A stretch of DNA of 64,000 nucleotides from JAJPIG01 sp035531675 (GTDB lineage: Bacteria > Desulfobacterota > Binatia > Binatales > Binataceae): NCBI GenBank assembly GCA_035531675.1, contig DATKSL010000031.1, positions 1 to 64,000 of the forward strand. Direction: 5' to 3'. This document shows, piece after piece, positions 43,155-51,347 of the stretch. Position 1 is the first letter of the stretch; each line of letters begins with the position of its first letter. A program made the translations under genes and the position numbers. The notes below the pieces were generated by a model. The model searched no databases. It was not told where the DNA came from and saw only the letters and a list, made by a program, of their open reading frames with translations.

Positions 43155-44042
43155 TCAGAACGGAAACGTTGCCCCGCCGGCCACCGGCAGCACCTGTCCG
43201 GTGATATAGGAGGCGTCGTCGGAGGCCAGGAACGCGATCGCCGCCGCCTGCTCGGCGGCCTCGGCCTTGCGCCCCATCGGGACTTCCTGGCGGACCGAAT
43301 CGCCAACCCCGAACACTCCCTTGCCGCCGAAAAAGCGATCGCGCTCTTCGGCTTCCGCGGGCGGCAGCGTGCTGGCCGCGACGTTCACCCCGTAATCGCG
43401 CGGGATAACCCGATCATCGGAATCGGTGCCATGGGGCGCCACCACGTTGACCCGAATCCCATAGCGCGCGACCTCCTTCGAGAGCGAAGTACTGAGCGCG
43501 ATCACGCCGCCCTTGGCGGCTGCATAGGGCACCCGATAGCGGCTGACCACCGCCGAGGTCGCGAGGTTCACGATCGCACCGCCGCGCTGCTCGATCATGT
43601 ACGGCAGCACCGACCAGCACAGCCACATCGGGGCCCAGAACGAGCGGCGCACCTCGGCCTCGATCTGCGCCGGCGTGTAGTACTGGAACGGCTGTGCCCA
43701 AATCGTCCCGCCGACGATCACCGCCAGCACGTCGATACGGCCGAAGACTTCCTTGGCGCGCGCCATCAAAGCCTGGCAGTCCTTGAGCTCGCACAGATCG
43801 CCGACGAAAGTCGCGGCGCGCACGCCGGCCTGCTCGAGCTCGGCCGCGACCCGGCGGGCGCTGTCTTCGACGATATCCGCGACCATCACGGTGGCGCCCT
43901 CTTCGCCGAAGCGGCGCGCCGAGGCGCGTCCAATTCCCTGCCCCGCGCCGGCCACGATCACCACCTTGTCGCGGAAGCGGCGGGCGCCGGCGGCGCGTGC
44001 GTCGAGCGTCGGTCGGGATCGTTCGCTGCCTGAATCTGCCAT
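43155..44042 (-). CDS. BenD-like short-chain dehydrogenase, copy 1
   Basis: A 295-residue classical SDR with cofactor loop GAGQGIG, IVGGTIWAQPFQYY and the Y-x3-K pair in PYAAAKGG. GGTIWxxPFxxY and QIEAEVRRSFWAPMW are distinctive of BenD/XylL, which oxidise benzoate cis-diols to catechols. BenD has V-S-S where this protein has L-A-T, so the catalytic Ser is replaced. The structural Asn of the usual NNVG motif is Val (AVIVGG). It is a tandem relative of the next upstream gene, 11 nt away. Confidence 0.83.
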   Translation of the reverse strand: MADSGSERSRPTLDARAAGARRFRDKVVIVAGAGQGIGRASARRFGEEGATVMVADIVEDSARRVAAELEQAGVRAATFVGDLCELKDCQALMARAKEVFGRIDVLAVIVGGTIWAQPFQYYTPAQIEAEVRRSFWAPMWLCWSVLPYMIEQRGGAIVNLATSAVVSRYRVPYAAAKGGVIALSTSLSKEVARYGIRVNVVAPHGTDSDDRVIPRDYGVNVAASTLPPAEAEERDRFFGGKGVFGVGDSVRQEVPMGRKAEAAEQAAAIAFLASDDASYITGQVLPVAGGATFPF

Positions 44043-44053
44043 CGTCGTGCGGA

Positions 44054-44926
44054 CTAAAAGGGATAGGTCGCGCCGCCGCCCACCGGCAGCACCTGGCCGG
44101 TGATATAGGAGGCATCGTCGGAGGCCAGAAAGGCGATCGCCGCGGCCTGTTCGGAAGCGCGGCTGAAGCGCTTCATCGGAATTTCGAGGTCGATAAACTC
44201 GCCGCGCTGGCGGCCGACGAAGCCGTCGCCGAAGAAGCGATCGCGCTCGGCGCGCTCCTCGGGCGGCAGCTCGGAGGCTGCCAGAGCCACTCCGGCGTTG
44301 CGCGGCGTGACGCGATCGTCGGCCTGGGTGGCATGCGGCGCCATCACATTGACCCGGATTCCGTATTGCGCCACTTCCTTGGCGAGCGAGCTGGTGAGCG
44401 CAATCACGCCGCCCTTGGCGGCGGCATACGGCACCCGGTAACGGCTGGCGACGGCGTGGGTGGCGAGGTTCACGATCGCGCCGGCGCGCTGCTCGATCAT
44501 GTAGGGCAGCACCGCGGAGCAGAGCCACATCGGTGGCCAGAAGGATTTCGCGATTTCGGCTTCGATCTGTTCCGGCGTGTAGTACTGGAACGATTGGGTC
44601 CAGATGGTGCCGCCGACCACGTTGACCAGCACGTCGATGCGGCCGAAGAGCTCGCGGGTGCGCGCCATCAGCGCGCGGCAGTTGTCGAGTTCGGAGAGAT
44701 TGCCGGTGAAGCTTGCCGCCCTGACGCCGGCCTCGGCCAGTTCATCGCAGACCCGCTCGGCGCTGGCCGCGATCAAGTCCGCCGCCATCACCGTCGCCCC
44801 TTCCTGGCCCAGCCGGCGCGCCGCGGCCCGACCGATGCCCTGACCCGCGCCGGCGATTACCGCGATTTTGCCGACGAAGCGTCTGGCGCCGGCGGCGGCA
44901 GGATCGAGCGTGGTCTCGGTCGGCAT
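44054..44926 (-). CDS. BenD-like short-chain dehydrogenase, copy 2
   Basis: A 290-residue SDR close to its neighbour over the whole length; both end in DASYITGQVLPV-GGAT-PF. It has GAGQGIG, VNVVGGTIWTQSFQYY, QIEAEIAKSFWPPMW and PYAAAKGG. As in copy 1 the Ser position reads L-A-T. Likely a cis-dihydrodiol carboxylate dehydrogenase supplying catechol to the dioxygenase at the head of the operon; the pair could split stereochemistry or substrate range. It lies between the aldehyde dehydrogenase and copy 1 with short gaps. Confidence 0.83.
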   Translation of the reverse strand: MPTETTLDPAAAGARRFVGKIAVIAGAGQGIGRAAARRLGQEGATVMAADLIAASAERVCDELAEAGVRAASFTGNLSELDNCRALMARTRELFGRIDVLVNVVGGTIWTQSFQYYTPEQIEAEIAKSFWPPMWLCSAVLPYMIEQRAGAIVNLATHAVASRYRVPYAAAKGGVIALTSSLAKEVAQYGIRVNVMAPHATQADDRVTPRNAGVALAASELPPEERAERDRFFGDGFVGRQRGEFIDLEIPMKRFSRASEQAAAIAFLASDDASYITGQVLPVGGGATYPF

Positions 44927-44948
44927 AGATCGATCGCGGGGCGAGCGA

Positions 44949-46385
44949 TCAGATTTCCATCACCACGGCCTTGGGCTCGGTGCAGAACTCGCGCGAGTAG
45001 GAGCCGCCTTCGCGGCCGACGCCGGAGTCGCCGACGCCGCCGAACGGCGCGCGCAGGTCGCGGATAAAGAAGCAGTTGACCCACACGGTGCCGGCATGGA
45101 GCGCGGCGGCCAAACGATGGGCGCGGCGCAGGTTCTCCGTGAAGACCATCGCGTTGAGTCCGTAAACCGTGTCGTTGGCGAGCTTGACGCCCTCCTCCTC
45201 GGTCGAGAAGCGGTTGACCATCGCGATTGGCCCGAAGATCTCCTCGCGGCAGGCGCGCGAATTGAGCGGCGGATTAACCACCACCGTCGGCTTCACGCTC
45301 CAGCCCTCGCCGACGCCGCCGGTCAGGACTTCGCCGCCCTCTTTCGCGATCGCGTCGAAGTAGCTGCTGACCTTCTTGAAGTGGGTCTCCGAGGACAGCG
45401 GACCGACCTGGGTCTTGGCCTCGCGCGGATCGCCGATCACCATGTTCTTGGCGGCGGCGACAAATTTTTCGACGAAGGCATCGAAGATCTGGTCCTGCAC
45501 GAACAGCCGGCTGCCGGCCAGGCAGACCTGTCCGGCGTTCGAGAAGATCGCGCGAATCGACCACGGCACCGCCTTGTCGAGATCGGCGTCGGCAAAGACC
45601 AGGTTGGCGCCCTTGCCGCCGAGCTCGAAGCTCACCGGGATCAGGTTGGCGGAGGCGGCGCGCGCGATCGCGCGGCCGGTGGTCGATTCGCCGGTGAAGG
45701 TGATGCGATCGATTTCCGGCGACTCGGTCAAGAACTGTCCCACCGATTCGGGCCCGAAGCCCTGCACGACGTTGAACACACCCGGCGGCATCCCGGCTTC
45801 CAGAGCCAACCGCGCCATGACCGAGGCCGAGGTCGGAGTATCCTCGGCGGGCTTCAGGATCACGGTGTTGCCCCACGACAACGGCGGCGCGATCTTCCAG
45901 GTCTCGAGCATCAGCGGAAAGTTCCACGGCGCAATCGCCACCACCACGCCGGCCGGCTCGTAACGGGTGTAGATATGATGGCCGGTGTCGGCCGGAAAGC
46001 TTTCGGCCGAGGCGAGCTTGGCGAAGTCGGCGAAGAAGCGGAAATTATGGGCCGCGCGCGGCACGTCGGCGACCTTCATGTCGGTAATCGGCTTGCCCAT
46101 GTCGCAGGTGTCGGCCTCGGCCAGCTCGTCGACATGCTGTTCCATCAGGTCGGCCAGCCGATGAAGGATCTTGGCCCGCGCGTTGTAACCCATCTTCGGC
46201 CACGGCCCTTCGTCGAAGGCGCGCCGGGCGGCTACCACCGCGCGCTCGGCGTCCATCCGCGCGCCCATCGCAACTTCCGCCCAGGGCTTGCGGGTGTAGG
46301 GGTTGATGCTCTGGAAGCGCTTTCCGTCGAGCGATTCGACCTCGCGGCCGTCAATAATATGCGGAACGAATTTCATCGTCGCCAT
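44949..46385 (-). CDS. dmpC: 2-Hydroxymuconic semialdehyde dehydrogenase
   Basis: A 478-residue aldehyde dehydrogenase: APWNFPLMLETWK, catalytic Glu in FELGGKGAN, catalytic Cys in NAGQVCLAGSRLF. The C-terminal VNCFFIRDLRAPFGGVGDSGVGREGG is characteristic of the DmpC/XylG/HpaE group. It oxidises 2-hydroxymuconic semialdehyde to the 4-oxalocrotonate enol with NAD+. The genes for the next two steps lie immediately upstream. ATG 46385 opens the frame; ATG 46376 is better spaced from an AGG box. Confidence 0.88.
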   Translation of the reverse strand: MATMKFVPHIIDGREVESLDGKRFQSINPYTRKPWAEVAMGARMDAERAVVAARRAFDEGPWPKMGYNARAKILHRLADLMEQHVDELAEADTCDMGKPITDMKVADVPRAAHNFRFFADFAKLASAESFPADTGHHIYTRYEPAGVVVAIAPWNFPLMLETWKIAPPLSWGNTVILKPAEDTPTSASVMARLALEAGMPPGVFNVVQGFGPESVGQFLTESPEIDRITFTGESTTGRAIARAASANLIPVSFELGGKGANLVFADADLDKAVPWSIRAIFSNAGQVCLAGSRLFVQDQIFDAFVEKFVAAAKNMVIGDPREAKTQVGPLSSETHFKKVSSYFDAIAKEGGEVLTGGVGEGWSVKPTVVVNPPLNSRACREEIFGPIAMVNRFSTEEEGVKLANDTVYGLNAMVFTENLRRAHRLAAALHAGTVWVNCFFIRDLRAPFGGVGDSGVGREGGSYSREFCTEPKAVVMEI

Positions 46386-46466
46386 CCTGCCTATGAATTG
46401 GGAAACTGTGGTGCGGACTCCTGCCGCAATCGGGATCGCCTTACCGGCGCAGGCTTTTGGAGCCGC

Positions 46467-46685
46467 TCAGGCGACCTTGGGCTTGGCTGCCGCGGCCGCC
46501 CGCCGCTCGGCGATGGTCACGCCGCCCTCGGCCCAACTGGTGGCCGGGAGCTCGCGAATCACCACCCACACCGATTCACGCGGCACACCCAAGGTCGTCT
46601 CGACGGCCGCGGTCATGGCCTCGTGCAGCGAGCGGATCTGCTGCGGGCTGCGTCCTTCGATCATCGATACTTCGACCAGAGGCAT
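46467..46685 (-). CDS. 4-Oxalocrotonate tautomerase-family protein
   Basis: A 72-residue tautomerase. After Met removal Pro1 is the catalytic base (PLVEVSMIEGRS), and Arg11 is kept. The residue aligned with Arg39 of Pseudomonas 4-OT is Trp (SVWVVIRE), and the position of Phe50 is Trp. It should interconvert the 2-hydroxymuconate tautomers before decarboxylation. It starts 3 nt after the decarboxylase gene ends. Confidence 0.85.
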   Translation of the reverse strand: MPLVEVSMIEGRSPQQIRSLHEAMTAAVETTLGVPRESVWVVIRELPATSWAEGGVTIAERRAAAAAKPKVA

Positions 46686-46688
46686 GGC

Positions 46689-47480
46689 TCAGGCTCCTCG
46701 CTTGATGGTTACGGTGCCAAGATGGGTGAAGGCCGCGGCCACTTCCGCGCCGGGCGCGACGGTGTAAGCGTCGGTCATCCCGCCGGTCATGATTAGCCAG
46801 CCCGCCTCGATCGCCTCGCCGCGCTCGGCCAGGAAATTGGCCGCCCACGCGATGGCTTCGGCCGGATGGCCCATCACCGCTGCGCCGGTCGCCGTGGCGA
46901 CCTGCTGGCCGTCGACCCGGAGGACACATTCCTCGCTGACCAGGTCGAGCCGGCTGGCCGGCAACACCGTTTTGCCGAGCACGAAGCGGCCCGAAGAGGC
47001 GTTGTCGGCCACCACGTCCTGGAGAGTGAATTTGAAATTTTCGTAGCGGCTGTCGAGAATCTCGATTCCGCAGCGCACCTCGCCGAGCGCCGCCATCACG
47101 TCCGCGGCAGTGACACCGGGGCCCTTGAGCCGCTTGCTGATGGTCACGACGATCTCGGGCTCGGCGCGCGGATGGGCGACTGCGCCCGACGGAATCGTGC
47201 CCTCATCGATACGCATCGCGTCGGTCAGCCAGGCGGTGGTCGGCGAGCCGACCTTCATCTGCACCTGCTTGGCTTTGGAAGTAAGCCCGAGCTTGATGCC
47301 GACCAGCTTTTCGCCGCGCGCCAGGCGCATCTTCAACGCCGCGGCCTGGATCGCGTAGGCGTCGTCGACGTTCATCTCGGGCCAGCGCCTGGTCAACTGA
47401 TCGCAGGTGCGCTTGGCAGCCTCGGCGGCGAGCAGGATGCTCGCCGCCTCAGCGATATCAACTCGTGGAGAATCGCTCAT
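46689..47480 (-). CDS. dmpH: 4-Oxalocrotonate decarboxylase (hydratase/decarboxylase family)
   Basis: A 263-residue member of the 2-keto-4-pentenoate hydratase/4-oxalocrotonate decarboxylase family. Metal-binding acids lie in HPRAEPEIVV and GIEILDSRY; VGIKLGLTSKAKQVQMKVGSP favours the decarboxylase (XylI/DmpH) branch. It yields 2-hydroxypenta-2,4-dienoate. In Pseudomonas it works in complex with the hydratase XylJ/DmpE, which is not in this window. Confidence 0.83.
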   Translation of the reverse strand: MSDSPRVDIAEAASILLAAEAAKRTCDQLTRRWPEMNVDDAYAIQAAALKMRLARGEKLVGIKLGLTSKAKQVQMKVGSPTTAWLTDAMRIDEGTIPSGAVAHPRAEPEIVVTISKRLKGPGVTAADVMAALGEVRCGIEILDSRYENFKFTLQDVVADNASSGRFVLGKTVLPASRLDLVSEECVLRVDGQQVATATGAAVMGHPAEAIAWAANFLAERGEAIEAGWLIMTGGMTDAYTVAPGAEVAAAFTHLGTVTIKRGA

Positions 47481-47510
47481 TTTTTCGACCGCACTTCTTT
47501 TCGACCGGAC

Positions 47511-48467
47511 TTACGAGGCCGCGGTGTATTCGTCGCGGAAGGCCTCGTTGATCACGCCGGTCGGGTAAAAGATCGCGCGACCGATATTCTCCTCGCTCCA
47601 CTCGACAATCGGCATGTCGCGATTGGCGAAATAGCCCAGCCCCGCGAAAGTCTCGTTGCGATTGCCCGACGGATCGAAGAAGTAGATCGTCCGGCCGCGG
47701 GTGATGCCGTGGCGGGTCGGCCCCTGATCGACGCGGGTGCGATGCTTGGCCATGATGTCGCCGGCGCGGCCGACGTCATCCCAGCTCTCGAGGAAGAAGG
47801 CCATGTGATGGAAGCCGTTGCGATTGCCGCCCACGAAGGCGAGATCGTGCGGCTTGCTGGAGCACGACAGGAACGCGAGTCCGAGCGCTTTCTTTTCGGG
47901 TCCGCCAACCAGGCGCTCGGTCATGTAGAAGTCGAGGCACTTGATCGCGAAGTCGGTGCACTCGGCGACCTTGTTGATGCGGCGCACCGGGTCGACCTCG
48001 CACATCAGCAGCGTGTGGTCCAGATGCATCGCGCCGCAGCCGTGAATATCGTCCGGCCATGGATCGGGATCGTGCACGCCGACGTTTTTGCCGACAAATT
48101 CCTTTTCAGCAAACAGGACCATCTTGGTGGTGTTGGGCAACACGAAACGAATCGCACGGCCGACGAATGGAATCTCACCCGCCTTGAGCTGCTCGACCGG
48201 CGTCCCATACTCGGTGATGCGCTTGGTAAACATGTCGAGATCGGAATCCTTCTCGACCTTGTACGCGATATAGTTGGCGCCGGGCTCCTTGGCGGGAGTG
48301 ATCTGGACGCTGTACTTGTCCCATTCGTCCCAGCACTTGTAGTAGGTCGTGCCGTCAGGATCGCGATGGGTCTCGTAGAGCCCCAGCATCTTCTCGTAGT
48401 GCTTGCGGGATTTCTCCATATCGCCGGTCACCCGCAGCGACACGTGGCCGATTCGCATCACGCCCAT
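47511..48467 (-). CDS. xylE: Catechol 2,3-dioxygenase
   Basis: A 318-residue type I extradiol dioxygenase closely resembling XylE/DmpB: VMRIGHVSLRV, GRAIRFVLP, GPTRHGITRGRTIYFFDPSG and AIFYPTGVINE all have direct counterparts. Fe(II) ligands are H151, H221 and E272; the last two are 51 apart, as in XylE. It opens catechol to 2-hydroxymuconic semialdehyde. AAGGAGAG fixes the ATG at 48467, six codons inside the longest frame. It heads the minus-strand operon; a 15-bp palindrome lies 30 nt upstream. Confidence 0.93.
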   Translation of the reverse strand: MGVMRIGHVSLRVTGDMEKSRKHYEKMLGLYETHRDPDGTTYYKCWDEWDKYSVQITPAKEPGANYIAYKVEKDSDLDMFTKRITEYGTPVEQLKAGEIPFVGRAIRFVLPNTTKMVLFAEKEFVGKNVGVHDPDPWPDDIHGCGAMHLDHTLLMCEVDPVRRINKVAECTDFAIKCLDFYMTERLVGGPEKKALGLAFLSCSSKPHDLAFVGGNRNGFHHMAFFLESWDDVGRAGDIMAKHRTRVDQGPTRHGITRGRTIYFFDPSGNRNETFAGLGYFANRDMPIVEWSEENIGRAIFYPTGVINEAFRDEYTAAS

Positions 48468-48496
48468 ACCGTTCTCTCCTTCCAATGATTATCCGT

Positions 48497-48511
48497 CATC
48501 TTATAAAGATG
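48497..48511. promoter_or_regulatory. Palindrome upstream of the meta-cleavage operon
   Basis: CATCTTATAAAGATG is a perfect inverted repeat (6-bp arms, 3-bp centre). On the minus strand it contains TATAAG, a 5-of-6 match to a -10 box, with no good -35. It could be an operator over the promoter of the catechol dioxygenase operon. Confidence 0.35.
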
Positions 48512-48665
48512 TCGGGGGTCGTAATCGTTGTACGGGCGATGAATGATTTCCGTCGCAAACTGGCGCCATTAAACGCGCCGGCCCGTGTCTCAATACTTCT
48601 ACTTAAGCCGGCGGGCGGTCAAGAGGCAGTCCGGCCACCAGCGGTTTCCACCGCCGCTCCGGCGC

Positions 48666-49625
48666 TCACAAAGGCGTCCAGCCGAACTCGGGGATAAGCT
48701 GATCCAGGGTCAGGCTCAGCATCGCGATTACCGCCGCGTGGGTGGCCTGGGTCTCGACCCGATTCAGGGAGAATTCGCTTGCGAGGCTCACCTGGAAGGG
48801 TCCGTTCACCCAGGCGATACCCGGCAGCACGCGCAGGTCGGGCTGGGTGGCGCCGCGGCCACCCTGGACGTACTGACCATAGGTGAACTCGCCGAACGGG
48901 TTCAGATCGACCAGCGGCGCAGGCCAGCCGAAGTCGCGCACATAACTCGTCAGGTAGGAGAACTGGTACGAGACTACCCAATCGGCGTTGACCTGGTTGG
49001 CCTGCGTGCCGCCGGTCTTCACCAGGTCCTCGAGGTCGGCCTGGAGCGCCAGCGGCCGCATATAGCGGGTCGCCGGCCAATCCGGCAGGTCACCCATCCC
49101 TTTGGAGAACATCAGGATCGGGCCGAAATAGGTATGCCTCGTGCAGCCGGCGCTCGGATTGCCGTTGGTCAGGAACAGATCGCTGCCGATCGCCAACCGC
49201 AACTCATGGCGGGCCGATTCCAGGAAGGCGTACTTGGTGAGGATCTCGAAATCCTCGAAGCCACTCAGCAATTGCGAAGATCGGCGGCGCTGGCGATGGC
49301 GGCCGGCGCGGGTGAAGGTCGCCAGCGAGCAGGCATGGCCGGGCTGACAGGCGGGATCGTTCCAGCCGCCGCCAAGCTGGAGGCTGAAATTTTGACTGAG
49401 CTGTTTTTCGAGCGAGGCGTTGAGCGACAGCAAGGTGCCGTGCGAGAGCTTGACCCAGCCGGGAATCAGGTCGAGCGAGTTGCTGGGATTGGCGTCCTCG
49501 ACGATTAGCGGTGCGATAAAGTTGCGCCGCCCGACCTGCGCCCGAGCGACGGCGGGCAGCGCCGCGGCTAGCGCTATCGTCAGGCCGATGATCAGAGTCG
49601 GTCGCATCCCACTCGCATAGCGCAT
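48666..49625 (-). CDS. Secreted, probable outer-membrane beta-barrel protein
   Basis: A 319-residue protein with a signal peptide (RPTLIIGLTIALAAALPAVARAQ). The mature part alternates polar and hydrophobic residues in many short strands with Gly/Asn/Asp turns and aromatic girdles, as in outer-membrane channels. I do not recognise a named family; transporter-like porins such as phenol-degradation MetA-type proteins are candidates. Its position next to an aromatic operon fits uptake, but that is inference. ATG 49607 is an alternative start. The 5' half of the open frame (to 50492) is a shadow of the DUF4239 gene. Confidence 0.6.
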   Translation of the reverse strand: MRYASGMRPTLIIGLTIALAAALPAVARAQVGRRNFIAPLIVEDANPSNSLDLIPGWVKLSHGTLLSLNASLEKQLSQNFSLQLGGGWNDPACQPGHACSLATFTRAGRHRQRRRSSQLLSGFEDFEILTKYAFLESARHELRLAIGSDLFLTNGNPSAGCTRHTYFGPILMFSKGMGDLPDWPATRYMRPLALQADLEDLVKTGGTQANQVNADWVVSYQFSYLTSYVRDFGWPAPLVDLNPFGEFTYGQYVQGGRGATQPDLRVLPGIAWVNGPFQVSLASEFSLNRVETQATHAAVIAMLSLTLDQLIPEFGWTPL

Positions 49626-49691
49626 AGTAAGGATGGCAGGCGCGCGGATAAAGCCGAGGCGCGCCGGACAACGGAGGTCACGAAGACCCTG

Positions 49692-50495
49692 ATGGATATG
49701 CTCGGGAACCTGCCCACCTCGATTAAGGCCGTGGTGGTGGTGATTACCTTTGTTAGTCTGACCGTGGCCGGACTCTATGTCGTCCGCCGCCGCATCCCCG
49801 CCCACGTGCTCAAGGAGGACCACGACGTGGCCGGCTTTACCTTCGGCGTGGTGGGCGCCTTTTATGGCGTGATCCTGGCCTTCGTGATCGTCGCGGTATG
49901 GCAGCGCTTCGAGCGCGCCAACGAGACCGCCCAGAAGGAAGCGCTCGCGATCTCGAATCTCTACAATCTTTCCAAGGGACTCGACGAGCCGACCCGCAGC
50001 GCGATGCAGGCGGCGCTGCACAGCTATGCCGCCGAGGTGATCGATCGCGAGTGGACCGCGATGGCGGCTTCCAGCTACCGTCAGAGCGCCACCAGCGAGC
50101 AGCGCATCTGGAGCGTGCTGTCGAGCTACAATCCGGCCGGCGTCCGCCAGCAGACCTTCCTCGACAAGAGCATCGACCAGGTCGCGGCGCTGAGCGACGC
50201 GCGCCAGTCGCGCTATCTCTACTACCGCGAAAATCTGCCGTCGGTGATCTGGATCGTAATCTACGTCGGCTGCTTTATAACGCTGGGCTTCGGCTACTTC
50301 TTCAGCACGCGACTGTTTCGTTCGCAGGCGATCATGGTCGGAACCTTCGCGGCGCTGATCGGCTTGACCATCCTGGCCATCAGCGAGCTTGCCAATCCTT
50401 ACCAGGGATCGGTGGTGGTTGCGGATGCGCCGTTTCGCTCGGCGTTGCGAACGATGACGGCGGCGCCGGCCCCGCCGCCCGCTCCGCCGCACTAG
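49692..50495 (+). CDS. DUF4239 (bestrophin-like) membrane protein
   Basis: A 267-residue protein with two N-terminal membrane segments (about 12-32, 48-68), a cytoplasmic helical middle (ALAISNLYNLSKGLDEPTR) and two C-terminal segments (about 178-200, 205-228). VGAFYGVILAFVIVAVWQRFE matches DUF4239. The family is predicted to relate to bestrophin anion channels; the function is unproven. The Pro/Ala-rich tail overlaps the end of the convergent methyltransferase gene by 116 nt. Confidence 0.75.
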   Translation: MDMLGNLPTSIKAVVVVITFVSLTVAGLYVVRRRIPAHVLKEDHDVAGFTFGVVGAFYGVILAFVIVAVWQRFERANETAQKEALAISNLYNLSKGLDEPTRSAMQAALHSYAAEVIDREWTAMAASSYRQSATSEQRIWSVLSSYNPAGVRQQTFLDKSIDQVAALSDARQSRYLYYRENLPSVIWIVIYVGCFITLGFGYFFSTRLFRSQAIMVGTFAALIGLTILAISELANPYQGSVVVADAPFRSALRTMTAAPAPPPAPPH

Positions 50496-51273
50496 CCGTC
50501 GCCGCGTCGGCCGGTTCGGCGCTGCGGCGCGCCGCGACGATCATCCGTTTGCCGAACAGCAGGGCCGGCGAGTGAACGTGGCCGATAATCTCGTCGGTGA
50601 CTGCCGCCGGCGCGGTCGGCAGCCGCTTGCGCCGGTTGTTGCGCGCCGCGGTCCAGACCGAGAAGCGCGCGGCCGCCCACAGCAGCGGCACCAGCGGCGC
50701 CATCGCGAGCGCGGTCGGACTGTAGCGATCGCTGTAAACTTCGAGCTGCTCGAAGCCGGCCAGCCGCAGCAGGTAGCGCAGCCGGAAGTAATCGATCATG
50801 AAAACATGGCCGTGGTAGAGATGCGGTCCGCGGCTCAGGCGCAGGAACTGGACTTCATTGACCAGCCCGCGTTTCAAATTGCGCTGACCGGTCAGCAGAT
50901 AGCTCAGCCGGGCCGAAAGATGCATCAGGTTGGGGGTCGTGATCAGCAGCATGCCGCCGGGCTTGAGCACCCGCGCGCATTCGCGGATGAAGCCGATCTG
51001 GTTCTCCAGATGCTCGATACCTTCGCGCGACAGCAGGTAATCGAAGCTCGCGGGCGCGAACGGAAACGGCTGGTTGGCATCGGCCCGCACCCAGTTAAGC
51101 GGCGTGGCGCGCGCCGCCGGCGGCATCAGGTCCATCGAGACTACGCCGTAACCCAGCTCGCCGAGCGTTTTCGAGTAGCCGCCGGCGCCGGCCGGAACGT
51201 CGAGCAGACGCCCGGGCCGCAGCGCCGCGAAAATCGCTTTGCGGCCGAATCCCGACTTGACGATCAGATCCAT
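50380..51273 (-). CDS. Class I SAM-dependent methyltransferase
   Basis: A 297-residue Rossmann methyltransferase: motif I LLDVPAGAGGYS, acidic VVSMDL, SREGIEHLENQ and the post-motif VLKPGGMLLITTPN. After the catalytic domain comes a membrane-associated segment (ALAMAPLVPLLWAAARF) and a Pro-rich tail. Related proteins often methylate or glycosylate lipid-linked products, but the substrate here is unknown. ATG 51273 is the natural start. Its 3' end overlaps the DUF4239 gene on the opposite strand. Confidence 0.78.
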   Translation of the reverse strand: MDLIVKSGFGRKAIFAALRPGRLLDVPAGAGGYSKTLGELGYGVVSMDLMPPAARATPLNWVRADANQPFPFAPASFDYLLSREGIEHLENQIGFIRECARVLKPGGMLLITTPNLMHLSARLSYLLTGQRNLKRGLVNEVQFLRLSRGPHLYHGHVFMIDYFRLRYLLRLAGFEQLEVYSDRYSPTALAMAPLVPLLWAAARFSVWTAARNNRRKRLPTAPAAVTDEIIGHVHSPALLFGKRMIVAARRSAEPADAATASAAERAAGPAPPSSFATPSETAHPQPPPIPGKDWQAR

Positions 51274-51347
51274 GAGCAGAAGATTGGCAGAACGACGCCC
51301 GGCGCGCCTGCCGCGCCCGGTCACAGGCAGTCGCGCTCGAAAGCCGC

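Noticed and set aside
44868..46796. A 642-codon open frame antisense to the semialdehyde dehydrogenase
   Set aside because: No domain can be recognised, and it lies opposite a clear aldehyde dehydrogenase and part of a BenD-like gene.
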